Source: Thermoplasmatota archaeon
Lineage (GTDB): Archaea; Thermoplasmatota; Penumbrarchaeia; Penumbrarchaeales; Penumbrarchaeaceae
Length of the DNA: 54,822 bases
Assembly (NCBI GenBank): GCA_029762535.1
Contig: JARVGK010000020.1
Location: 1-54,822, forward strand
Direction of reading: 5' to 3'
Each line of letters opens with the position of its first letter. The first letter of the stretch is position 1. The translations under genes were made by a program, and so were the position numbers. The notes below the pieces were generated by a model that saw only the letters and a program-made list of their open reading frames with translations, had not been told where the DNA came from and made no database searches. Below are positions 42,545-52,332 of the stretch, in pieces.

Positions 42545-43780
42545 ATGATAGTGTTCATATTCATCATGCTGCTGCTCGCGGCTTCCCTCCTCTTCGGGAA
42601 GATCGCCGAGAGGATGGAACAGCCCCCCATAGTCGGAAACATCATAGGAGGTATCGTTTTCGGGCCTCTGTTCCTGGCACTTCTCAAATGGCTTTACGGC
42701 ATGATCGAGATTCCTGATATCAAGGTCCTCTACACATTACTGGACCCTGACCTCATGGCCCCCGAGGTGGAATTCCTCCTGGACTTCTCCGTAGTCGTCC
42801 TCATGTTCGCATCCGGGTTCGAGACCAGGATCAGGGACTTCATAGCCTCTTTCAGAAGGGGGATCGTCACTGCGTCCATTGGCGTCGTTCTCCCATTCGC
42901 TCTCGGGTTCATCGGGACCTACCTTTACCTGGGCGACTGGATCATTTCCCTTTATGTCGGAGGCGCCCTGTCCATTACGGCAGTTGCCCTCTCTGTGGCC
43001 TCGCTCATCAACATCGACGCCATACACACCCGTTTCGGCATGACGATAATAAACGCCGCCATCGTGGATGATATCATCGGCATACTGCTTCTGACAGTCA
43101 TCCTATCCATATCAAGGACGGGGCGGGTCCCAGGGGTATCGTTCCTCCTCGGGATCTTCGTGCTCGCAGTGATATTCGTCCTGTTCGTGCTCTTCCTCTC
43201 GCCAATGCTTTTGAAACTGATATACAGGAGGTCAAGGGAACTGAGATCAACCGAGGGGCTCGGCATCACCATACTGGTGGCCGCCCTGTTCGGATTCATA
43301 GCCCATATCATGGGGCTGCACCTGATGATAGGAGCCTTCCTGGGAGGCATGGCCGTGAGGGAGACTCTCAGCAAGAGAGTGCAACAGTCTATCAAGAAAT
43401 GGGCCTTTGGCTTCTTCGCCCCGATCTTCTTCGCCTACGTGGGTTACTCCGTGACCCTCTCAGGAGCCGCCATATCCCCTCTTCTCCCGCTGATAATCGT
43501 CCTCGGATTCATTGGAAAGGTGTTCGGAGCCGGCATCGGCGCCAAGATATCCGGACTGAAATGGTCCGAATCGCTGCTTGTCGGACTCGGCATGAACGGG
43601 AGGGCGGCCGTGGACCTCATCCTGGCATCCGTTGCCCTGAACGCCGGCATGATAGGAAGGGACCTGTTCTCCGTCCTCGTCCTTAACGCAGGGGTCATGG
43701 CCGTGCTCACGCCCATTTTGATAAAGGCCACCTATAAGAGGTTCTCCAAAAGGGGATGGATAGAGGGGAACGGATCATAG
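42545..43780 (+). CDS. Na+/H+ antiporter, CPA2 (Kef/NapA) family
   Basis: The 411-residue membrane protein has about 12 segments and the CPA2 marks SITAVALSVASL, the double-aspartate AAIVDDIIGI, and GMNGRAAVDLIL. The paired Asp residues suggest an electrogenic exchange of sodium and protons. It has no C-terminal TrkA domain. The ATG has GGGGG six bases upstream. The next gene, on the other strand, is a CBS protein that could sense adenylates or ions, but no link is shown. Confidence 0.88.
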   Translation: MIVFIFIMLLLAASLLFGKIAERMEQPPIVGNIIGGIVFGPLFLALLKWLYGMIEIPDIKVLYTLLDPDLMAPEVEFLLDFSVVVLMFASGFETRIRDFIASFRRGIVTASIGVVLPFALGFIGTYLYLGDWIISLYVGGALSITAVALSVASLINIDAIHTRFGMTIINAAIVDDIIGILLLTVILSISRTGRVPGVSFLLGIFVLAVIFVLFVLFLSPMLLKLIYRRSRELRSTEGLGITILVAALFGFIAHIMGLHLMIGAFLGGMAVRETLSKRVQQSIKKWAFGFFAPIFFAYVGYSVTLSGAAISPLLPLIIVLGFIGKVFGAGIGAKISGLKWSESLLVGLGMNGRAAVDLILASVALNAGMIGRDLFSVLVLNAGVMAVLTPILIKATYKRFSKRGWIEGNGS

Positions 43781-43784
43781 CCCT

Positions 43785-44306
43785 TCATCCGGCGTTCTCC
43801 AGGACCTCGGACCATTTCATGACCTTCTTGAACTGGAGTATTATGGATTTGATAGTAAGCTCGCCGACGAGCCTTCCGCCCTTTACGACCGGGAGCCTTT
43901 TCAGGTGATGCCTCTTCATCTTGAGAAGCGCCTGGCCCACGCTGGCCTTCGGCGAGACCGTGACCAGGTCAGATATCATCATGTCCTCGGCGCACTCGAT
44001 CCCTCCGAACACCATGGAGCGGAACGTCGATCCCGAGATCGAGAACTGGTACGGGTCCAGCTTCCTGGGCGCGATCACGTCGACAAGGTCCCTTTCCGTG
44101 ATGAGGCCCAGAAGCTCCCTCCTCTTCAGGTCCTTGATCACCCATATATGCTTCCTGGTGCTCAGTATCCCTATGACCTCCTCGATGGATGTGTCAGGAG
44201 TGACCATGCACATGTCCCACATCTTGTCCTTCATAACCGTCTCGACGTCGATCTGATGGAACTGCTTTAGCATCCTCGAGAGGTTCGGCGTCTTCCCGTG
44301 CTTCAT
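43785..44306 (-). CDS. CBS-domain protein
   Basis: The protein carries two CBS motifs, MCMVTPDTSIEEVIGILSTR and LVTVSPKASVGQALLKMKRH, in about 173 residues. CBS pairs usually bind adenosine nucleotides. The start is the ATG at 44306 with GGTGA eight bases upstream; a GTG at 44318 is also open. It lies between the antiporter and ppk1 and could sense ATP/AMP in the polyphosphate region, but this is only context. Confidence 0.85.
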   Translation of the reverse strand: MKHGKTPNLSRMLKQFHQIDVETVMKDKMWDMCMVTPDTSIEEVIGILSTRKHIWVIKDLKRRELLGLITERDLVDVIAPRKLDPYQFSISGSTFRSMVFGGIECAEDMMISDLVTVSPKASVGQALLKMKRHHLKRLPVVKGGRLVGELTIKSIILQFKKVMKWSEVLENAG

Positions 44307-44411
44307 TGGCTGCGTCACCTTATCCCTTCATCCGGGCATTCCGGCAAGGAACGCGAACCGGCACACATGTATATAAAATCCACTTCGAATCCGTATTTTA
44401 TATCTAAAAAA

Positions 44412-44421
44412 CTATAAATAC
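44412..44421 (+). promoter_or_regulatory. TATA box of ppk1
   Basis: CTATAAATAC would start transcription near 44442, with a leader that includes GGGAGG before the TTG start of ppk1 at 44465. Confidence 0.5.
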
Positions 44422-44464
44422 AACCCTACGGGATGGTCATGGCCCATATATGGGAGGATATATC

Positions 44465-46609
44465 TTGGCGGTAAAGAGCACTTCAAAAAAAAAGAGTGCC
44501 GAGAATTCGGAGCCGGACCTGGACGATCCCGGCCTTTACATCAACAGGGAGATATCCTGGCTGAAGCTCAATGAGAGGATACTCGAGGAGAGCCTGGACC
44601 CCTCACAGCCGCTATTGGAGCGCATGAAGTTCCTGGCGATATGCGGATCCAACCTCGACGAGTTCTTCATGGTCAGGGTATCAGGGATCAAGAGGCAGTT
44701 CGAGGAGGGGGTCTTAAAGCTCCCGGCGGACGGCATGAGCCCCAGCGAGCAGCTGGTAGAGATAAGGAAGGAGGTCAAACTGCTGCTCAAAAGGTACACC
44801 AGATGCTGGAGCGATCTCATTCAGGAGCTTGGGAAGAACGGCATAGAACTGACAAGGGTCAAGGACCTCAACAGGAAGCAGAAGGACGCGCTCTACTCCT
44901 TCTTCAAGGAGAACATATTCCCCACGCTCACGCCCCTCGCCATGGATTTCTCCCATCCGTTCCCGTTCATTTCGAACCTCAGCCTTAACCTGGCAGTGGT
45001 CATAGAGGATGGCGATCTGCCCCAGAGATACGCCCGCGTCAAGGTCCCGAACAATATATTCCCCAGGCTATTCTCCATAACCGAGGACGGAAAGAAGATA
45101 CTGCCCTTAGCGCAGCTCAAGGTCGCGAGGAACATATCGTTGGTCCTCCTTGAGGACATCTGTTCGAGCAACATATCTGAGCTCTTCCCAGGGCTTAACG
45201 TCGGCGCCACATATCCGTTCAGGACGACCCGCGATGCGGAGATCGAGATCGCCATAGACCAGGCAGGGGACCTGATGACGGCCATACAGGAGGGGATGGA
45301 GGAAAGAAAGTTCGGAAGGCCCGTCAGGCTGGAGATCGACGCTTCGATGCCTGAAAAGGTTAAGGACCAGTTCGCCAAGAACCTCAAGCTCACGAACGAC
45401 TTCGTTTACAAGTTCGACGGCCCGCTTGGCATCGTGGACATGTGGCAACTGCTGAAGATCGATCGGCCGGACCTCAAGGACCGACCATTCAAGCATCACA
45501 TACCGCACGAGCTCTCGGAGGAGCACAATCTGTTCGCCTCCATTTCGAAGAGGGATTATGTGTTCTACTATCCATACGACAGCTTCCAGGTCATCGTGAA
45601 CCTTATCCGACAGGCGGCGAGGGACCCTGATGTCCTCTCCATAAAGACATCGCTATACAGAATAGACAGGGACTCACCCGTCATCGAGGCGCTACTCAAG
45701 GCCAGGGAAGAGGACAAGGCCGTATCCGCCTTGGTGGAGCTCAAGGCTAAGTTCGATGAGGAGAACAATATTGAATGGGCACATGCCCTCGAACAGGCCG
45801 GAGTGCACGTCGTATACGGGGTCGAGGACCTGAAGGTGCATTCGAAGATCCTCCAGATCGTGAGAAGGGAGGGGGGTGGGATCAGATTCTATTCATACAT
45901 ATCGTCGGGCAATTTCAATGCGATGACCGCGAAGGTCTACGCGGATATCGCTTACCTCACCTCTAACAGAGAGATCGGAACGGAGGTCGCAGAGGTGTTC
46001 AACTCACTTACAGGATATTCGAGAAAGACGGACTACAAGCATCTTCTCGTGGCCCCTCACACCCTCAGGAACGATATCCTCTCATCCATCGAGCGCGAGA
46101 TCTCCCTCCACAAGGAGAAGGGCGGCGGCCACATCGCCCTGAAGCTTAACGGATTGACGGACAGGGGCATCATCAAGGCCCTCTACAAAGCGTCCATCGC
46201 AGGGGTCAGGGTCGTTCTCAATGTCAGAGGGCTCTGTTCGATCAAGCCGGGGATACCCGGGATCAGCGAGAACGTATCCGAGACATCCATAATCGGGCGG
46301 TTCCTGGAACATGCGCGAATTTACTATTTCAGCAACGGCGGGGATGAGGAGGTCCTCATAGGGTCCTCCGACCTGATGCCCAGGAACCTATACCGGAGGA
46401 TAGAGGTCCTTCTCAGGGTGCCCGATCCCCGGTTGAAAAAGGCGATCATAGAGAAGATGCTCAACGTTCATCTCTCAGACAACTTCAAGGCCAGGAGGCT
46501 TCTTCCCGACGGGACATGGGTCAGAGACCATCCTGAAAAGGGACATGATCCATTCAACTCACAGGAATACCTGATATCCAACAGGGGGTTATGGCATGAA
46601 ATTCAGTAA
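44465..46609 (+). CDS. ppk1: Polyphosphate kinase PPK1
   Basis: PPK1 makes long-chain polyphosphate from ATP, reversibly. The protein starts (after a lysine tail) with YINREISWLKLNERILEES and has SNLDEFFMVRVSGIK, LYRIDRDSPVIEALL, and His459 in VHSKILQIVRRE, the phosphate-carrying histidine region. GLCSIKPGIPG is also typical. A TTG start at 44465 has GGGAGG seven bases upstream; the ATG at 44450 overlaps that site. Length about 714 residues. The last 14 bases overlap the CHAD fusion gene, so the two are coupled. Confidence 0.94.
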   Translation: MAVKSTSKKKSAENSEPDLDDPGLYINREISWLKLNERILEESLDPSQPLLERMKFLAICGSNLDEFFMVRVSGIKRQFEEGVLKLPADGMSPSEQLVEIRKEVKLLLKRYTRCWSDLIQELGKNGIELTRVKDLNRKQKDALYSFFKENIFPTLTPLAMDFSHPFPFISNLSLNLAVVIEDGDLPQRYARVKVPNNIFPRLFSITEDGKKILPLAQLKVARNISLVLLEDICSSNISELFPGLNVGATYPFRTTRDAEIEIAIDQAGDLMTAIQEGMEERKFGRPVRLEIDASMPEKVKDQFAKNLKLTNDFVYKFDGPLGIVDMWQLLKIDRPDLKDRPFKHHIPHELSEEHNLFASISKRDYVFYYPYDSFQVIVNLIRQAARDPDVLSIKTSLYRIDRDSPVIEALLKAREEDKAVSALVELKAKFDEENNIEWAHALEQAGVHVVYGVEDLKVHSKILQIVRREGGGIRFYSYISSGNFNAMTAKVYADIAYLTSNREIGTEVAEVFNSLTGYSRKTDYKHLLVAPHTLRNDILSSIEREISLHKEKGGGHIALKLNGLTDRGIIKALYKASIAGVRVVLNVRGLCSIKPGIPGISENVSETSIIGRFLEHARIYYFSNGGDEEVLIGSSDLMPRNLYRRIEVLLRVPDPRLKKAIIEKMLNVHLSDNFKARRLLPDGTWVRDHPEKGHDPFNSQEYLISNRGLWHEIQ

Positions 46610-48851
46610 AGATGTTCGCCGCTTCGGGGCCATCACCATTGTGGAACGTATCGAGAAGCTGTCCAAGCATATGGATAGAGCAAGGAGCATGGAGGATCCG
46701 GAGGACGTGCATCAGCTCCGAGTGACATCGAGGAGGCTACGGGCCGCTCTCCCGGTCTTCAAATCCTGCTTCCAGAAGAGGAGATTTGAAGGATATATCA
46801 AAGGAATGAAGAAAGTGACACGATCATTGGGCATGGCCAGGGACCTCGATGTCCAGATCATTTACTTGAATTCACTTCTGAAGGAACATCGAAGGAAGCC
46901 TATGGGGCCGGCTCTGAGATACCTGATCGACCATAGGAAAAATGAGAGAACCGCTCTCCAGGGAGAGGTGATCAAGGCGCTGAATGACCTGTCATCCTCC
47001 GGGCTTCTTGATTCTATTATGAAGGATTGCAGAGGGGCGGATGATCTGAATGGAGACGAACCCTGGCCGGACTCGCTCTTCATGCTCTTCCGGGACAATC
47101 TGACAGGCCCTCTCGATCAACTCCATCAGCTCTCCTCCTCGCTCCAAGACGAGGATAAGAAGGAAGAGCACCACGAGATGAGGATCGCTGCCAAGCGCCT
47201 GAGGTACACTCTTGAGCTCTTCTCTAGGATCTTTGAGGACGGGCTTGCAAATGAGATATCGTACCTCAAGAAGCTTCAGGACGTTCTTGGTGAGATCCAC
47301 GATTGCGATGTCTGGTCGATGCAGCTGCCCAAGCTGAAGGATGTTGTCCCCGAGTCCGCCGAATTGGGAAAGGGGCTCGACCTTTTTATGGAACATATCA
47401 AGGACAGGCGGTCCCAACTCTTCGTCAAGGCGGGGGAGGTGTGGTCACTTAACGCCGAGAGCCTGTCCTTTCTGAGGAAGATGGCCGGATCGGATTCATA
47501 CCTTCCGGCCTCTCGCTTCCCCAAGGTGGCCTTCATATCCGACATACACGGCAATTTTCACGCGCTCGGATCCGTCATGGATGATGCGCTCGCCAGAGGC
47601 GCTTCCCTCTTCATCAACGCAGGGGATTCGGTAGGGTTCGGCGCGCTGCCTGGAAAGGTCATCGAGGAGATATCGGCAGATAATTTCCTAAACATCTGCG
47701 GCAACTTCGACCTGGAGATGCTTGATTTCGGCAAGAAGGGAAAGAAGGGTTCCGCCGAAAGGGAAAAATCCATCTCTCTCAAGCATGCCAAAGGATCGCT
47801 GACCGGGTCCCAAAAGAGGACGATCGCTGGTTTTCCCTCAAAGCGGGACCTGATGATCGGACCTTTGAAGGTGCATGTCGTACATTCGAGCCCCCTTTCA
47901 AAAAAGGAACATGTCACCATGGATATGCCCGAACCTCGTCTCTCGGAACTTTTGACTTCATGCGGGGCGGACCTTCTCGTGATCGGACATTCACATGAGC
48001 AGTTCCTCAGGGACTGCAGCGGGGGGATGGTGCTCAATCCCGGTTCTGTAGGCAGGCCCGGCGACGGCGACCCAAAGGCGGCGTACGCGATCATGGACGC
48101 CAACACCGGCGAGGTCCAGCTGATAAGGGTCGATTACGACATCGATGCCGCCGTGGAGGCGATACGAAGCGAGGGCCTGCCCGAACGTTTTTCCCAGATG
48201 CTGATAAGGGGAAGAGCGCTCGAGGTCGTGATGGAGGAGGAAAAGATAATGGATTCGCTTGGCCGTTCCGACGAGGACCTGCTATCCTTCAGGGAGAAGG
48301 TGATGGCCACGGGGTCCGTTTTCGATCCGGATCCCGGCCATACACAGAGAGTGACCTCGCTATCGCTTTCCCTCTTCGACCAGCTCCAATCGATACACAT
48401 GATGGGAAGGGAGGAGAGGCACCTTCTGGATTGCTCGGCTCTGCTTCACGACATCGGTTGGAGCAGGGGCGGGGGCAAACACCACGTATCGTCAATGCTT
48501 ATGGTACTCAATGATAATGAAATGCCTTTCGGCATCAGGGAGAGATATATTGTCGCATCGATCGCCAGATATCATAACTCTCTCCCGAAGTCCAAACATC
48601 CCAACTATTCCATCCTCAATCAGATAGATCGAAGGACCGTTTCAATGCTTTCCTCCTTACTCAGGATCGGCGACTCTCTGGACGCCTCCCATGAGGGGAA
48701 GGTCAAAGGCATCGAGGTTCGTCTTTCCGAGGAGAGGATCGAATTGTTAGCCAGTGCTTCGGAGCCGATCCCTCAGGAGATCGAGAAGTTCTCGGTGAAG
48801 AAGGACCTTTTCGAGAAGGTCTTCAAGCGTTCGATCGTACTCTCAGCCTGA
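46596..48851 (+). CDS. CHAD - metallophosphoesterase - HD fusion protein
   Basis: The 751-residue protein has three parts. Residues 1-295 are a CHAD domain, with VHQLRVTSRRLRAAL and HEMRIAAKRLRYTLELF. CHAD domains bind polyphosphate. From about 308 there is a calcineurin-type phosphoesterase with SDIHGN, GDSVGFG, GNFD and GHSHEQF. From about 575 there is an HD domain like the C-terminal part of Ppx/GppA, with GHTQRV, LLHDIGW and RIGDSLDAS. It overlaps ppk1 and converges with PPK2. A role in polyphosphate binding and breakdown is a strong inference, though no part is proven here. Confidence 0.88.
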   Translation: MKFSKDVRRFGAITIVERIEKLSKHMDRARSMEDPEDVHQLRVTSRRLRAALPVFKSCFQKRRFEGYIKGMKKVTRSLGMARDLDVQIIYLNSLLKEHRRKPMGPALRYLIDHRKNERTALQGEVIKALNDLSSSGLLDSIMKDCRGADDLNGDEPWPDSLFMLFRDNLTGPLDQLHQLSSSLQDEDKKEEHHEMRIAAKRLRYTLELFSRIFEDGLANEISYLKKLQDVLGEIHDCDVWSMQLPKLKDVVPESAELGKGLDLFMEHIKDRRSQLFVKAGEVWSLNAESLSFLRKMAGSDSYLPASRFPKVAFISDIHGNFHALGSVMDDALARGASLFINAGDSVGFGALPGKVIEEISADNFLNICGNFDLEMLDFGKKGKKGSAEREKSISLKHAKGSLTGSQKRTIAGFPSKRDLMIGPLKVHVVHSSPLSKKEHVTMDMPEPRLSELLTSCGADLLVIGHSHEQFLRDCSGGMVLNPGSVGRPGDGDPKAAYAIMDANTGEVQLIRVDYDIDAAVEAIRSEGLPERFSQMLIRGRALEVVMEEEKIMDSLGRSDEDLLSFREKVMATGSVFDPDPGHTQRVTSLSLSLFDQLQSIHMMGREERHLLDCSALLHDIGWSRGGGKHHVSSMLMVLNDNEMPFGIRERYIVASIARYHNSLPKSKHPNYSILNQIDRRTVSMLSSLLRIGDSLDASHEGKVKGIEVRLSEERIELLASASEPIPQEIEKFSVKKDLFEKVFKRSIVLSA

Positions 48852-50351
48852 CGAGGAGGGCGGCGGGCACTGTTCCTTCAACCTGCCCTCGATGGCGGAG
48901 GCTATCGCACTGAGGGTGCTTATCCTTGAATGTTTCTTGGAGTTCGCCTCCACGATCGTCCAAGGCACCTTTTCGGTCGAGGTCCTGTACATCATCTCCT
49001 CCGCGGCCCGGATGTACTGGTCCCACTTCGACCTGTTCCTCCAGTCCTCATCCGTTATCTTCCATCTCTTGTAGGGATTGTTCATCCTCTCGTTGAACCT
49101 AGAAAGTTGGGTCTCGGCATCGATGTTGAGCCAGAATTTCAAAAGGACGGCGCCCTCGTCAACCCACTGTTCCTCCATCTCGATTATCTCGCTGTAGGCA
49201 CGCTTCCATTCGTTCTCGGTGCAGAAGCCTTCTATACGCTCCACGAGGACCCTTCCGTACCATGATCGGTCGAAGATCGCCATCCTCCCCGCGGGGGGCA
49301 GCTCCTTCCAGAACCTCCAAAGATAGTGATGGGCCTTCTCATCATCGGTGGGGACGATGATCGGGATGACCTTGTATCCGCGAGGGTCCAGTTTTTGGAC
49401 CAGCCTCTTGATGTTGCCTCCCTTGCCAGCGGCGTCCATACCCGAATAGATGATGATAACCGGGACCTTTCTGGCATAGACCTCGGCCTGAAGGCGGACC
49501 AGCTTGTTCTGAAGCTCCGAAAGTGCGGTCTCATATTCTGGAGGGTCCATTGGTGGCGGGTCGCGGATCATTGATAGGACCTGGGGGATATCATCCTCAT
49601 CATATGTTGCGCCGTTGATGGACCGGCGGCCTCCCATTATTATCTCCAATCTGCGGGATTCTATGGCGGAGACGATAGCCTTGAACACCTCCACCGTGGC
49701 CAGTCTCCTGTCGTGGGCGGGTATGATGTGCCAGGGCGCCCATTTCGTATGGGTGCGGACCAGCATGTCGTCGTAGGCCTTCAGGTAATCGCTATAATGC
49801 TTGTGATGGTCCCAGCTCTGAGGAAGATAGCGCCATGGGGTCTCCTTCTCTTCCTGAAGCTTCCTCAGTCTCCTCTCTTGCTCCTTTCGGGTGATGTGAA
49901 GGAATATCTTGACCATCAACGCCCCATCGACCGTCAATTGCCTCTCGAAGGAGTTTATCCTCTCATATATAGAGGGCAGCATTCTCTTCTTTAACTTGTC
50001 ATCTACCCTGTCATCAGAGGCCTTCATATACCATGATCGATCGAAGATAGCTATCCTTCCCTTGGGCGGGGTCAGTACCCAGAACCTCCAGAGGAACGGG
50101 CGCAGAAGTTCATCCCCATCAGGGGATTGTATAGGATGGACGGAATAGTTCCTCGGGTCCATCGACATCAGGACCCTGTTGATCATGCTGGCCTTTCCGG
50201 ATACGTCCCATCCCTCGAAGACCACCATCATCGGAAATCCAAGGTCCTTGACCTGCCTGTGAAGCACCCCCAGCTCCGTCTGCAGTCGGGAGATCTCCCT
50301 TTTGTATATCGAGTTCGAAATAAAACGGGATGTGTCGATATCATCGAGCAT
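48843..50351 (-). CDS. ppk2: Two-domain polyphosphate kinase PPK2
   Basis: PPK2 enzymes phosphorylate nucleotides with polyphosphate. The 502-residue protein has two PPK2 domains in tandem, as in class II forms that turn AMP into ADP. The C-terminal domain has a full P-loop GMDAAGKGGNI and IFDRSWYGRVLVER. The N-terminal one has a weaker loop GWDVSGKAS and keeps IFDRSWY. It converges with the CHAD fusion gene, with a 9-base overlap. A TATA box lies about 35 bases upstream at 50381-50390. Confidence 0.93.
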   Translation of the reverse strand: MLDDIDTSRFISNSIYKREISRLQTELGVLHRQVKDLGFPMMVVFEGWDVSGKASMINRVLMSMDPRNYSVHPIQSPDGDELLRPFLWRFWVLTPPKGRIAIFDRSWYMKASDDRVDDKLKKRMLPSIYERINSFERQLTVDGALMVKIFLHITRKEQERRLRKLQEEKETPWRYLPQSWDHHKHYSDYLKAYDDMLVRTHTKWAPWHIIPAHDRRLATVEVFKAIVSAIESRRLEIIMGGRRSINGATYDEDDIPQVLSMIRDPPPMDPPEYETALSELQNKLVRLQAEVYARKVPVIIIYSGMDAAGKGGNIKRLVQKLDPRGYKVIPIIVPTDDEKAHHYLWRFWKELPPAGRMAIFDRSWYGRVLVERIEGFCTENEWKRAYSEIIEMEEQWVDEGAVLLKFWLNIDAETQLSRFNERMNNPYKRWKITDEDWRNRSKWDQYIRAAEEMMYRTSTEKVPWTIVEANSKKHSRISTLSAIASAIEGRLKEQCPPPSSSG

Positions 50352-50380
50352 GGCCGATCCTCTCGAAAAGGCCGATCCGC

Positions 50381-50390
50381 GTTAATAAAC
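50381..50390 (-). promoter_or_regulatory. TATA box of ppk2
   Basis: GTTTATTAAC on the minus strand is about 35 bases before the ppk2 ATG at 50351, which implies a leader of about ten bases. Confidence 0.45.
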
Positions 50391-50454
50391 CATCGTCCCT
50401 AGCAAAGATAATTATGTGTTAATCCATGTCGAAGAGCGTTCGCGAGGGATAGAA

Positions 50455-51639
50455 ATGAAAAGGGATCCGACATCGTTCTTGAGGACGGAATACGAGGAAC
50501 TGGTCCGGCAGGGCTTCAACTGGAAGCTGAGGGAGCTACAGGGCCCCTCCACGCCCAGATGCAGCGTCGACGGCAAGGAGCTGATAATGCTCTGCTCGAA
50601 CAACTACCTCAATCTTTCGAACCATCCGAGGCTGATCCAGGCGGCCATCGATGCTGCCAAGAGCCACGGGGCGGGATCGGGAAGCGTGAGGGCCATCGCG
50701 GGAAACATGGACCTTCACATCGAGCTGGAGAGGGCCATCGCCCGCTTCAAGAAGACCGAGTCGGCACTGTATTACCAGACCGGTTTCGCCACCAACGCCG
50801 GCCTCATCACCCAGCTCGCTCCCGACAAGGAGGACCTCATCATATCCGATGAGCTCAATCACGGTTCGATAATCGACGGCGTAAGGCTTTCGAAAGCCGA
50901 AAGGGGGGTATATCCCCATAACGACATGGGTGGGCTGGAGGACATCCTCAGGAGGTCCGAGGATAAGAGAAGGGTGCTGATCGTCTCGGACGGCGTGTTC
51001 TCGATGGACGGTGATATCGCGCCCGCCAAGGACATCGTAAGACTGGCCAACGAATATGGCGCCATGACCTACATCGACGACTGTCATGGCGAAGGTGTCA
51101 TAGGACATGAGGGCAGGGGGATCGGAGCCCATTTCGGGATCGAGGGCAAGATCGACGTGGAAATGGGCACGTTCTCGAAGGCTTTGGGCGTGGTCGGCGG
51201 CATGATAGCCGGAAGCCAGGACCTTGTCAATTTCGCTTACAACAAGTCGAGGACATGGCTCCTATCGGGATCATGTCCCCCCTCGACGGCGGCTGCCTGC
51301 AAAGCCTCCATCGAGGTGCTGGAGTCCGAGCCGGAGCATGTCAATCGGCTCTGGGACAACATCAGGTACTTCAAGAAGGAGCTGGTGTCCATGGGCTTCG
51401 ACACGGGACACAGCGAGACCGCGATCACCCCGGTGATGTGCGGCGAGTCCCACAAGGCCAAGGCTCTCTCGGAAGAGCTGTACGGAATGGGTGTTTTCGC
51501 CCTGCCGATCGTATTTCCCATGGTCGCAAGGGACAAGGCCCGGATCAGGACAATGATGAACGCCGGGCTGACCAAGGAAATGCTGGACGAAGCCCTCAAC
51601 GCCTTTGATAAGGGTGGAAAGAGGGTAGGGATAATCTAA
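50455..51639 (+). CDS. kbl: Glycine C-acetyltransferase (2-amino-3-ketobutyrate CoA ligase)
   Basis: The enzyme joins or splits glycine and acetyl-CoA via 2-amino-3-oxobutyrate in threonine breakdown. The 394-residue protein has the alpha-oxoamine synthase marks LCSNNYLNLSNHPRL, ALYYQTGFATNAG, IDDCHGEGVIGHEGRG and the PLP lysine Lys242 in GTFSKALG. The family also holds biotin (BioF) and serine palmitoyl-type enzymes, so specificity is likely but not certain; no tdh is adjacent. The ATG at 50455 follows GAGGGAT; the earlier ATG at 50416 is not preferred. Confidence 0.85.
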   Translation: MKRDPTSFLRTEYEELVRQGFNWKLRELQGPSTPRCSVDGKELIMLCSNNYLNLSNHPRLIQAAIDAAKSHGAGSGSVRAIAGNMDLHIELERAIARFKKTESALYYQTGFATNAGLITQLAPDKEDLIISDELNHGSIIDGVRLSKAERGVYPHNDMGGLEDILRRSEDKRRVLIVSDGVFSMDGDIAPAKDIVRLANEYGAMTYIDDCHGEGVIGHEGRGIGAHFGIEGKIDVEMGTFSKALGVVGGMIAGSQDLVNFAYNKSRTWLLSGSCPPSTAAACKASIEVLESEPEHVNRLWDNIRYFKKELVSMGFDTGHSETAITPVMCGESHKAKALSEELYGMGVFALPIVFPMVARDKARIRTMMNAGLTKEMLDEALNAFDKGGKRVGII

Positions 51640-52247
51640 GCGGTATAACCCTTTATCATCATCTCGCATCTCTGCAGGGCCGATGAGACCTCGCTGTCGT
51701 CGGGGTTGATCCTGAACGCCTGCCTGAGGAATGCTCTGGCCTCGTTCAGCATCGGCCTCTCGGAGCCCATCATGAGCAGCCCCAGCTGATGCCATGCCTC
51801 AGCGCAGTCGGTCCTCATTGCGAGAGCCCTGTTGAGGCTCATGGCGGAATCGGCAACGTCCCCGAGCATCCTCTGGGCAGTTCCGAGGCGGACCAGGGAC
51901 TCGAATTCCCTGAACCCGCATTTGGAGAGCTCCTGATATATGTCCCTGGCCTGATAGAAATAACCCTGGTCAATCAGCTCCTTGCCCATATCGAAACGCA
52001 TCGAGTTCACCTCGACCTCATCGATAGGGGGCTGTTCCTCGAGCATCGTCTGGGGGAACTCAGGGTCGTTGAGGATCGCAGGATCGAGTATGTTCTCGAT
52101 CTCAGAGAGCAGCTGATCATCGCTCATCTCGACGTAAACGGTCTCCTCCTGGAAATTCTCCTCGACGGGCATGTTCATCTCCAGGAGCTGTAGGGACAGG
52201 TCTCTCTGGGCGAGTTCGAGGGTGTCATTGTCCATGGTCATGTTCAT
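51636..52247 (-). CDS. TPR-repeat protein
   Basis: The 203-residue protein has an acidic N-terminal part and about three tetratricopeptide-like repeats: KELIDQGYFYQARDIYQELS, LVRLGTAQRMLGDVADSAMS and EAWHQLGLLMMGSERPMLNE. TPR domains mediate protein contact. It is probably soluble and overlaps the end of kbl by four bases. A TATA-like CAGTTATATAAG on the minus strand lies about 40 bases upstream. The function is unknown. Confidence 0.78.
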   Translation of the reverse strand: MNMTMDNDTLELAQRDLSLQLLEMNMPVEENFQEETVYVEMSDDQLLSEIENILDPAILNDPEFPQTMLEEQPPIDEVEVNSMRFDMGKELIDQGYFYQARDIYQELSKCGFREFESLVRLGTAQRMLGDVADSAMSLNRALAMRTDCAEAWHQLGLLMMGSERPMLNEARAFLRQAFRINPDDSEVSSALQRCEMMIKGYTA

Positions 52248-52332
52248 TCACCATTCCTTTCCTTGACGAATAGATCGGCCATGCTCTTATATAACTGATT
52301 AGCCCAAATTTTACCGATGGGAGAAAAACGGA

